A stretch of 7,346 nt of DNA, from NCBI GenBank assembly GCA_041576975.1, contig JBFGJY010000091.1, positions 1 through 7,346 on the forward strand, in the 5' to 3' direction. Below the pieces are notes generated by a model. That model was not told the DNA's origin and made no database searches. It saw nothing but the letters and a program-made list of their open reading frames with translations. The position numbers and the translations under genes are program-made. Positions 1 to 5,384 of this stretch are shown here, one piece after another (within the stretch, counting starts at the first letter, position 1; each line of letters begins with the position of its first letter). This stretch comes from JBFGJY01 sp041576975. Its GTDB lineage: Bacteria; Pseudomonadota; Gammaproteobacteria; UBA4575.

Positions 1-222
1 GCAATAATTAGTTTAGATGGTTTTTATACCTTTGCCGTAGGAACTAGAGATGGATTTGCAGTGATGCGCGATCCTATAGCTTGCAAACCTGCAGTCATTG
101 CTGAAACTGACGATTGGGTGGCAATGGCTTCAGAGTATCGTGCCATTGCGGTGTTACCTGGGGCAAAGACTGCAAATTGTTGGGAGCCTAAACCGGCAAA
201 AATTCATAGCTGGAAACATTAA
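1..222 (+). CDS. mgsA: N-methylglutamate synthase subunit A, 3' end only (glutamine amidotransferase-like)
   Basis: The reading frame is open from the first base to TAA at 220-222, giving the last 73 residues of a protein whose start lies outside the window. Visible text such as SLDGFYTFAVGTRDGF, MRDPIACKPAV and ASEYRAIAVLPGA matches the C-terminal half of class II (Ntn-type) glutamine amidotransferase domains of the GlxB/MgsA kind, which correspond to the N-terminal domain of the glutamate synthase large subunit. Family members are about 300 residues, so roughly three quarters of the protein, including the catalytic N-terminal cysteine, is missing here. By family knowledge this subunit is thought to release methylamine from gamma-glutamylmethylamide for MgsC. 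mgsB starts 18 bp downstream, so the two are almost certainly co-transcribed. The symbol rests on the neighbouring genes as much as on this fragment. Confidence 0.9.
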   Translation, partial: AIISLDGFYTFAVGTRDGFAVMRDPIACKPAVIAETDDWVAMASEYRAIAVLPGAKTANCWEPKPAKIHSWKH

Positions 223-240
223 ACAAAATAGATTATAGAA

Positions 241-933
241 ATGAAAAAAATTGAATATGATTTAGACCATACTCCAGTCCGTGAATTAAATTCGGCATTG
301 CACAATCCTGAGATCGCAAAAGATCAGTCAACTTGGAAAATCATCAATACCAAAGGACGCCATGCTATTGCAGTGGGGATTGATGCTGCATTGGACTTAC
401 ATATTGATGGACATGTCGGCTATTACTGTGCAGGTATGAATAAGCTAGCAAGCATAACGATAAATGGTCATTGTGGTCCGGGTGTTGCTGAGAACATGAT
501 GTCGGGAATAGTAAGCGTTAAAGGAAATGCATCACAGTACGCAGGCGCCACCGCACACGGTGGTCTTCTTATCATTGAAGGTGATGCGAGTTCGCGCTGC
601 GGCATTTCTATGAAAGGTGTCGACATCGTGGTCAAAGGAGATGTGGGTCATATGAGTGCATTCATGGCACAAACGGGTCGTTTGGTGGTGTGTGGGGATG
701 CAGGGGATGCACTAGGCGATTCATTGTATGAAGCCAGGCTATATATTCGCGGTAAAGTCGCCAGTCTGGGGGCAGATTGTATCGAAAAACCCATGCAAAC
801 AGAGCATAAAACTGAACTACAAGAATTACTTGAGCGAGCCAATCTACTCAATATCAATGTTGATGAATTTCGTCGTTATGGTTCTGCAAGAAAATTATAT
901 AACTTTCATATTGATAACGTTGGAGCTTATTAA
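241..933 (+). CDS. mgsB: N-methylglutamate synthase subunit B (GXGXG beta-helix domain)
   Basis: This 230-residue protein matches the stand-alone GXGXG domain that forms the C-terminal part of the ordinary glutamate synthase large subunit (GlxC/MgsB type). Glycine-rich repeats spaced like turns of a right-handed beta-helix run from about residue 55 to 178, for example GHCGPGVAENMMSG (76-89), GATAHGGLLIIEGDASSRCG (102-121) and GHMSAFMAQTGRLVVCGDAGD (136-156, of which only the glycine spacing matters). The tail FRRYGSARKLYNFH (210-223) is typical of this family. The domain is structural: it should link the amidotransferase subunit MgsA to the FMN subunit MgsC. The ATG at 241 is the first in-frame start after a TAG at 229-231; the region before it (attatagaa) has no good Shine-Dalgarno sequence, suggesting translation coupled to mgsA. 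mgsC follows after 11 bp. Cytoplasmic; no signal peptide. Confidence 0.93.
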   Translation: MKKIEYDLDHTPVRELNSALHNPEIAKDQSTWKIINTKGRHAIAVGIDAALDLHIDGHVGYYCAGMNKLASITINGHCGPGVAENMMSGIVSVKGNASQYAGATAHGGLLIIEGDASSRCGISMKGVDIVVKGDVGHMSAFMAQTGRLVVCGDAGDALGDSLYEARLYIRGKVASLGADCIEKPMQTEHKTELQELLERANLLNINVDEFRRYGSARKLYNFHIDNVGAY

Positions 934-937
934 AGGA
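932..937 (+). promoter_or_regulatory. Ribosome binding site of mgsC
   Basis: AAAGGA sits 7 bases before the ATG at 945 and overlaps the TAA stop of mgsB (931-933). The overlap supports translational coupling of mgsB and mgsC and supports this start codon. Confidence 0.7.
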
Positions 938-944
938 CATATCT

Positions 945-2276
945 ATGTCACAAGAAAAAAACTTTCATTCTTGGTTAAAAGAATCCGCTTCATTTCCACG
1001 ACACGTCATCGCTGAAATTCAACGAGCAGCTAGTACCGGACTGTATGACATTCGTGGTTATGGTGCAAAACGTCATGTGCCTTCATTTGATGATTTACTT
1101 TTTTTAGGTGCGAGCATGTCTCGTTATGCACTCGAAGGATATCGAGAAAAGTGTGACACCAATGTAACCATCGGAACACGCTTTGCAAAAAAACCCATTG
1201 AACTAAAAATTCCTATCACTATTGCAGGCATGAGCTTTGGAGCATTATCTGCTCCTGCAAAAGAAGCACTAGGTCGCGGTGCAAGCGAAGTGGGTACAAG
1301 TACTACGACAGGTGATGGTGGTATGACCCCAGAAGAAAGAGAACATTCGTCTACTCTTATTTACCAATTGCTTCCTTCTCGCTATGGCATGAATCCAGAT
1401 GATTTGCGCAAAGCGGATGCAATTGAAGTAGTTGTTGGTCAAGGCGCTAAACCTGGTGGTGGCGGTATGTTGCTCGGCCAAAAGATTAGTGAACGTGTTG
1501 CCAAAATGCGAGATTTACCTCAAGGAATTGATCAACGTAGCGCATGTCGACATCCAGATTGGACTGGCCCTGATGACTTAGAAATAAAAATATTAGAGTT
1601 ACGCGAAATCACGGATTGGCAAAAGCCTATTTATATAAAAGTAGGTGCAACACGTACCTATTACGACACCATGTTAGCAGTAAAAGCTGGTGCGGATGCA
1701 ATTGTTGTAGACGGAATGCAAGGAGGTACTGCTGCGACACAAGATGTATTCATTGAACACGTAGGGATTCCAATTTTACCTGCTGTGAGATTAGCCGTTG
1801 AAGCACTTACAGAAATGGATATGCATCGTAAAGTGCAACTCATCGTTTCAGGTGGCATACGTAGCGGTGCAGATGTAGCGAAGGCACTCGCCCTTGGAGC
1901 GGATGCAGTATCTATTGGGGTTGCAGCATTAATTGCTTTAGGTGATAACAGCCCAGAGTTCGAAGAGGAATACCGTAAACTTGGCACCTCCGCAGGCTAC
2001 TATGATGACTACCAAGATGGTAAAGATCCAGCTGGAATCAGTACTCAAAATGAAGAACTTGCAAGGCACTTTGACCCTATAAAAGGTGGTCGAAAACTCG
2101 CAAACTATTTACGTGTGCTCACACTGGAAACTCAAACACTCGCACGTGCATGTGGTAAAAGTCATGTACATAATCTTGAACCAGAGGACATGGTTGCATT
2201 AACACTTGAAGCAGCAGCAATGGCCAAAGTACCATTGGCGGGTACAAGCTGGATACCAGGTGTTAATTTGGCATGA
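945..2276 (+). CDS. mgsC: N-methylglutamate synthase subunit C (FMN-binding glutamate synthase domain)
   Basis: This 443-residue protein is the FMN-dependent catalytic subunit, a stand-alone version of the FMN barrel of glutamate synthase. It should combine glutamate with methylamine to give N-methylglutamate. Family motifs are clear: ITIAGMSFGALSAPAKEALG (91-110) and TTGDGGM (121-127) at the barrel entrance, GQGAKPGGGGMLLGQK (165-180), KVGATRTYYDTMLAVKAGAD (232-251), VDGMQGGTAATQ (255-266), and the phosphate-binding VSGGIRSGADVAKALALGAD (301-320). In ordinary glutamate synthase a C-x5-C-x4-C-P-x-G segment near the end of the barrel binds a [3Fe-4S] cluster. The matching stretch here (350-364, ending DPAG) has A350, Y356 and D361 in those places, so the cluster is probably absent. 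Only three cysteines occur in the protein (C70, C201, C403), none suitably clustered. The start at 945 has a good ribosome binding site. Length is normal for the MgsC/GlxD family. Confidence 0.93.
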   Translation: MSQEKNFHSWLKESASFPRHVIAEIQRAASTGLYDIRGYGAKRHVPSFDDLLFLGASMSRYALEGYREKCDTNVTIGTRFAKKPIELKIPITIAGMSFGALSAPAKEALGRGASEVGTSTTTGDGGMTPEEREHSSTLIYQLLPSRYGMNPDDLRKADAIEVVVGQGAKPGGGGMLLGQKISERVAKMRDLPQGIDQRSACRHPDWTGPDDLEIKILELREITDWQKPIYIKVGATRTYYDTMLAVKAGADAIVVDGMQGGTAATQDVFIEHVGIPILPAVRLAVEALTEMDMHRKVQLIVSGGIRSGADVAKALALGADAVSIGVAALIALGDNSPEFEEEYRKLGTSAGYYDDYQDGKDPAGISTQNEELARHFDPIKGGRKLANYLRVLTLETQTLARACGKSHVHNLEPEDMVALTLEAAAMAKVPLAGTSWIPGVNLA

Positions 2277-2297
2277 AATGGCAAATATATGAATAAT
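2268..2297 (+). promoter_or_regulatory. Possible sigma70-type promoter upstream of gmaS
   Basis: TTGGCA (2268-2273, one mismatch to TTGACA) and AATAAT (2292-2297, one mismatch to TATAAT) are separated by 18 bases. The -35 element overlaps the end of mgsC. Transcription would start near 2304, just before the inverted repeats at 2307-2342. In A/T-rich DNA such matches arise by chance, so this is a suggestion only. Confidence 0.25.
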
Positions 2298-2306
2298 ATT
2301 AAAAAA

Positions 2307-2326
2307 ATAAAATTATCAAATTTTAT
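2307..2326. repeat. 8-bp inverted repeat with 4-base loop in the gmaS leader
   Basis: ATAAAATT (2307-2314) and AATTTTAT (2319-2326) are exact reverse complements around the loop ATCA. As RNA this would make a weak all-A/U hairpin. Its right arm shares 2323-2326 with the next palindrome, so both hairpins could not form fully at once. The 127-bp spacer 2277-2403 contains this element, the palindrome, a possible promoter and the gmaS ribosome binding site, and no gene. Confidence 0.6.
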
Positions 2327-2342
2327 GTATATATATACATAA
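2323..2342. promoter_or_regulatory. Perfect 20-bp palindrome in the mgsC-gmaS spacer
   Basis: TTATGTATATATATACATAA reads the same on both strands over all 20 bases. It lies 61 bp before the gmaS start. It could be a binding site for a dimeric regulator, an AT hairpin in the leader RNA, or an effect of simple TA alternation; the central TATATATATA is low complexity, but the flanking TTATG/CATAA arms are not part of that run. The symmetry is directly visible, the function is inferred. Confidence 0.45.
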
Positions 2343-2390
2343 GAAAAGAAAATTCTAGTTAAATACATTCACAGCATAAAAATACAATAA

Positions 2391-2398
2391 AGGGAGAG
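2391..2398 (+). promoter_or_regulatory. Ribosome binding site of gmaS
   Basis: AGGGAGAG, the most purine-rich stretch in the spacer, ends 5 bases before the ATG at 2404 and fixes that start. It is a strong signal and suggests that gmaS is well translated on its own rather than by coupling to mgsC, 127 bp away. Confidence 0.75.
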
Positions 2399-2403
2399 TC
2401 ATC

Positions 2404-3711
2404 ATGGCCCAAGACTTAGCGCAAGTAGCAAAAACAAAAGGCATAAAATATTTTCTAATTAGTTTTGTCGATCTATTCGGTGTTTTACGAGCCAAACTTG
2501 TACCTGCACGCGCAATCAAAGACATGCAAAAAGATGGGGCAGGCTTTGCAGGCTTTGCTGCATGGTTGGACATGACCCCGGCTGACTCAGATATGTTTGG
2601 AGTACCAGACCCTGATAGCCTGATCCAAATACCATGGAATCCTGAAATTGGTTGGCTTGCTTCAGATCTGTGGATGAATGGCAAAGAAGTAGAAGCTTCT
2701 CCTCGAGTTGCACTAAAAAAACAGATTGCCAAAGCACAAAGTAGGGGTTACCGCGTAAAAACAGGCGTTGAATGTGAATACTTTCTTGTAAATCAAGACG
2801 GAACTGCAATATCTGATTCTTACGACACACAGACCAAGCCTTGTTATGACCAACAAGCATTGATGCGTCGCTATCCCGTTGTGAAAGAAATTTGCGATTG
2901 CATGCTGCAATTAGGCTGGGGTCCTTATCAAAATGACCACGAAGACGCCAACGGGCAGTTTGAAATGAATTGGGACTATAACGATGTACTACTAACGGCT
3001 GATCGTCATGTCTTTTTTAAATATATGACAAAAACAATTGCAGAAAATCATGGAATGCGAGCCACATTTATGCCAAAACCATTTTCAGATTTGACTGGTA
3101 ATGGATGTCATTCACACGTTTCTATTTGGGATAAAACAGGTAAGAAGAATTTATTTTTAAATAAATCTGATGACCTTGGCTTATCTAAATTGGCCTATCA
3201 ATTCCTTGGTGGTATCATGGAACACGCCATTTCAATGTGCGCAATTTTTAATCCAACCGTTAATAGCTACAAAAGAATCGATGCGCCACGAACAACTTCT
3301 GGTGCAACTTGGTCACCTAGCGCCGTCACTTATTCTGGTAATAACCGTACTCATATGATTCGTGTCCCTGATGATGGTCGCTTTGAATTACGCCTAATGG
3401 ATGGCGCTACTAATCCCTATCTTGCTCAAGCAGCTGTCATTGCAGCAGGTCTTGATGGGATTAAAAATAAACGTGATCCAGGGAAACCAGTATATTTAAA
3501 TATGTATGAAGAAGGACATAAAGTTCAAGCAGCAAAAAAATTACCCGCTACTCTTTTAGACGCATTGCGTTTGTTGGAGAAAAATAAACAATTAAGGGAA
3601 GAACTTGGTACAGAAGTCGTGGATTCCTTTGTTAAATTAAAAATGCTTGAATGGCGTGAATATACTCGTCATCTTAGTGAATGGGAAAGAAATGCTACAC
3701 TCGATTGTTAA
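2404..3711 (+). CDS. gmaS: Gamma-glutamylmethylamide synthetase (glutamine synthetase family)
   Basis: This 435-residue cytoplasmic enzyme belongs to the glutamine synthetase superfamily. In this context it should catalyse ATP + glutamate + methylamine to gamma-glutamylmethylamide, the first step of the pathway. The N-terminal beta-grasp part carries FVDLFGVLRAKLVPA (21-35). In the catalytic domain the expected metal and ATP ligands are present: E123 and E125 in GVECEYFLV, E180 and E187 in NDHEDANGQFEMNW, and H236 in TGNGCHSHVSIWD. NPTVNSYKR (283-291) and RFELRLMDGATNPYLAQAA (326-344), with E328 and R330, complete the active site. Sequence alone cannot separate GmaS from a glutamine synthetase with certainty; placement between mgsABC and mgdABC decides the call. 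Spacers of 127 bp upstream and 92 bp downstream leave room for separate regulation. Length is normal for the family, with no sign of damage. Confidence 0.94.
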   Translation: MAQDLAQVAKTKGIKYFLISFVDLFGVLRAKLVPARAIKDMQKDGAGFAGFAAWLDMTPADSDMFGVPDPDSLIQIPWNPEIGWLASDLWMNGKEVEASPRVALKKQIAKAQSRGYRVKTGVECEYFLVNQDGTAISDSYDTQTKPCYDQQALMRRYPVVKEICDCMLQLGWGPYQNDHEDANGQFEMNWDYNDVLLTADRHVFFKYMTKTIAENHGMRATFMPKPFSDLTGNGCHSHVSIWDKTGKKNLFLNKSDDLGLSKLAYQFLGGIMEHAISMCAIFNPTVNSYKRIDAPRTTSGATWSPSAVTYSGNNRTHMIRVPDDGRFELRLMDGATNPYLAQAAVIAAGLDGIKNKRDPGKPVYLNMYEEGHKVQAAKKLPATLLDALRLLEKNKQLREELGTEVVDSFVKLKMLEWREYTRHLSEWERNATLDC

Positions 3712-3803
3712 TTAACTATACACAATGTACTACACAACATTTTTGGAATTAAAGAATTCTTAAGCATAATTGCGCTTTAATTCAATTTTATTCGTAACTT
3801 AAA
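3712..3803 (+). other. gmaS-mgdA spacer with inverted and direct repeats
   Basis: This 92-bp A/T-rich spacer holds no gene. GAATTAAAG (3746-3754) and CTTTAATTC (3775-3783) form a perfect 9-bp inverted repeat with a 20-base loop, followed by AATTTTATT. That is too weak and too A/T-rich for a convincing rho-independent terminator, but could attenuate or protect the mRNA between gmaS and mgdA. TACACAA occurs twice 12 bp apart (3719-3725 and 3731-3737). TTGGAA (3743-3748) and CATAAT (3765-3770), 16 bases apart, form a poor promoter match. The function of these elements is not known. Confidence 0.35.
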
Positions 3804-5045
3804 ATGCCTTTTGGGCTGTTAAAATATGGCTTTAGTAAAGCTTATCCTTCTCAACGGCACTTCAAAAAACCTGCCACGCTAAAGTCTAATTATGATGTTG
3901 TTATAGTAGGTGGTGGAGGGCATGGCCTGGCGACCGCTTACTATCTTGCTAAGCAATGGGGTATCACTAATGTAGCGGTTCTTGAGAAAAGTTATCTTGC
4001 CAGCGGCAATACTGCTCGAAACACTGCAATTATACGATCAAATTATCTCACGCCTGAAGGCGTACGTTTTTATGATGAGTCCGTAAAACTATTTCAAGAA
4101 TTAAGTAATGAATTAGATTACAACATTCTTTATTCACAAAGAGGGCACCTGACTTTAGCACATACTGATGCGGCTATACGTACTTCACGTTGGCGCGCAG
4201 AGGTCAATAAACATCTTGGAGTAAATTCAGAAGTAGTTTACCCAGATGAACTTGCGAAGTTATGCCCACACTTAAATTTAAGTCAGGATGTACGCTATCC
4301 AATTATGGGAGCGTTGTATCATCCACCGGGTGCCATAGCTAGACACGATGCAGTTGCCTGGGGCTATGCACGTGGCGCATCAGAACGTGGTGTTGAAATA
4401 CACACGCATACAGAAGTTACCGGATTTAATATTGAGAATGGACGTGTAATTGGCGTAAAAACAAATCGTGGTGATATTCGCTGCGGCAAAGTTTTACAAG
4501 CGGTCGCAGGAATGAGCTCTGATGTATCTAAATTAGCTGGATTCAAACTGCCTATTAAATCTATTCCATTGCAGGCTTGTGTCACGGAACCAGTTAAACC
4601 TTTTCTAAATATAATTGTTGTTTCGGGCTCATTGCATGTCTATGTCTCTCAATCGTCACGGGGGGAATTAGTCATGGGGTCGTCAAGTGACCCTTATCCG
4701 CTCTATTCCACACGCTCAACTTTAGAATTTAAAGAAGAATTAATGATGCATCTGTTAGAACTTTTACCCTTTGTAGGAAAATTAAAAATTTTACGTCAAT
4801 GGACGGGTATTTCTGACATGACACCTGATTTTAGTCCGGTAATGGGGACAACACCCGTACAAAATTACTTTATTGATGCTGGTTGGGGTACTTGGGGTTT
4901 TAAAGCGACACCGGTATGTGGCAAACGCATGGCTGAAACACTTGCCACTGATAAGATTCCCGAATTGCTCAAGCCGTTCGAATTAGAACGCTTCTATCGT
5001 TTTGAGCAAGTGGGTGAACGCGGCGCCGCTTCTGTAGGCCACTAA
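3804..5045 (+). CDS. mgdA: N-methylglutamate dehydrogenase subunit A (sarcosine oxidase beta-like flavoprotein)
   Basis: This 413-residue flavoprotein of the DAO/glycine oxidase family matches the beta subunit of heterotetrameric sarcosine oxidase in full length. It oxidises the N-methyl group of N-methylglutamate. An ADP-binding Rossmann motif VVIVGGGGHGLATAYYLAK is at 32-50, ending the first strand-helix unit with VAVLEK (57-62), and NTARNTAIIRSNYL (69-82) follows. ARHDAVAWGYAR (179-190) corresponds to the segment that carries covalently bound FMN in sarcosine oxidases; H181 is the likely attachment residue. The C-terminal FAD signature is AGWGTWGFKATPVCG (359-373), and the end GERGAASVGH is typical of the family. 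The start fits the family N-terminus (LLKYGFS...YDVVIVGG), although no clear Shine-Dalgarno sequence precedes it. Automatic tools will often call it sarcosine oxidase; gmaS and mgsABC upstream favour the Mgd assignment. mgdB starts 32 bp after its stop codon. Confidence 0.9.
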   Translation: MPFGLLKYGFSKAYPSQRHFKKPATLKSNYDVVIVGGGGHGLATAYYLAKQWGITNVAVLEKSYLASGNTARNTAIIRSNYLTPEGVRFYDESVKLFQELSNELDYNILYSQRGHLTLAHTDAAIRTSRWRAEVNKHLGVNSEVVYPDELAKLCPHLNLSQDVRYPIMGALYHPPGAIARHDAVAWGYARGASERGVEIHTHTEVTGFNIENGRVIGVKTNRGDIRCGKVLQAVAGMSSDVSKLAGFKLPIKSIPLQACVTEPVKPFLNIIVVSGSLHVYVSQSSRGELVMGSSSDPYPLYSTRSTLEFKEELMMHLLELLPFVGKLKILRQWTGISDMTPDFSPVMGTTPVQNYFIDAGWGTWGFKATPVCGKRMAETLATDKIPELLKPFELERFYRFEQVGERGAASVGH

Positions 5046-5061
5046 TATATACGCTATATAT
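5045..5061 (+). repeat. 7-bp AT inverted repeat before mgdB
   Basis: ATATATA (5045-5051) and TATATAT (5055-5061) flank the 3-base loop CGC, directly before the AAGGAG of mgdB. A weak RNA hairpin could form beside the ribosome binding site. It may equally be simple TA-rich sequence. Confidence 0.35.
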
Positions 5062-5067
5062 AAGGAG
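5062..5067 (+). promoter_or_regulatory. Ribosome binding site of mgdB
   Basis: AAGGAG is a full Shine-Dalgarno match 9 bases before the ATG at 5077. It fixes the start of this short gene and is much stronger than the signals before mgdA and mgdC. Confidence 0.75.
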
Positions 5068-5076
5068 TGCTCAAAA

Positions 5077-5364
5077 ATGAAATTAATGCCCTGCCCTCTA
5101 AATGGTCTGCGAAACATCTCTGAATTTATTTGTGGAGGTGAAGTTGAAACGATGCCAGACCCAGTTACCGGCAGTAATCGAGAATGGGCTGAGTATTTAT
5201 TCATTGAAAACAATACCAAAGGGATCGTACGCGAGTGGTGGATGCATGTACCTACTTCATATTGGTTCATCGCAGAACGCAATACAGAGACTGAAGAAAT
5301 CATAAAAACTTATCCGGCATCTGAATTATTTAAAAATCGTGTGGAATTTACCCAAGACAAATAA
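5077..5364 (+). CDS. mgdB: N-methylglutamate dehydrogenase subunit B (sarcosine oxidase delta-like)
   Basis: This 95-residue protein matches the small delta subunit of heterotetrameric sarcosine oxidase. Family landmarks are CPLNGLRNISEF (6-17), GGEVE (20-24), the REWAEYLFIENNTKGI block (35-50), and WWMHVPTSYWF (54-64). The delta subunit is a structural partner of the alpha subunit. In well-studied sarcosine oxidases it binds one zinc through two cysteines of an N-terminal CPxCG motif plus a His and a Cys in an H-x3-C segment. Here C6 and H57 remain, but the second cysteine is N9 and the residue four after H57 is S61, so a normal zinc site is unlikely. C19 is the only other cysteine. The gene sits between mgdA (31-bp spacer) and mgdC (20-bp spacer), the usual subunit order, and has a strong ribosome binding site. 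Confidence 0.88.
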   Translation: MKLMPCPLNGLRNISEFICGGEVETMPDPVTGSNREWAEYLFIENNTKGIVREWWMHVPTSYWFIAERNTETEEIIKTYPASELFKNRVEFTQDK

Positions 5365-5384
5365 CCCGGAACAAATAATCAAAG

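Noticed and set aside
728..1015. Open frame of 95 codons on the plus strand bridging mgsB and mgsC
   Set aside because: Out of frame with two clearly conserved genes; shows no frameshift relation to either, since both proteins are intact.
1661..1987. Open frame of 108 codons on the minus strand inside mgsC
   Set aside because: Antisense to conserved FMN-barrel codons of mgsC; composition is serine/alanine/proline-rich as expected from reading a real gene backwards, with no recognisable domain.
2355..2732. Open frame of 125 codons on the minus strand over the gmaS start
   Set aside because: Overlaps the conserved N-terminus and the ribosome binding site of gmaS; no recognisable protein family.
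2404..3711. Ordinary glutamine synthetase for ammonia assimilation
   Set aside because: All catalytic residues would allow it, but the gene sits inside the NMG cluster and the segment around NPTVNSYKR and GNNRTHMIRVP resembles GmaS proteins as I remember them.
3746..3792. Rho-independent terminator after gmaS
   Set aside because: The stem is only 9 bp with three G/C pairs at most, the loop is 20 bases and the T run is broken, so efficient termination is unlikely.
5102..5305. Open frame of 67 codons on the plus strand inside mgdB
   Set aside because: mgdB in another frame has the conserved delta-subunit motifs and a strong ribosome binding site.
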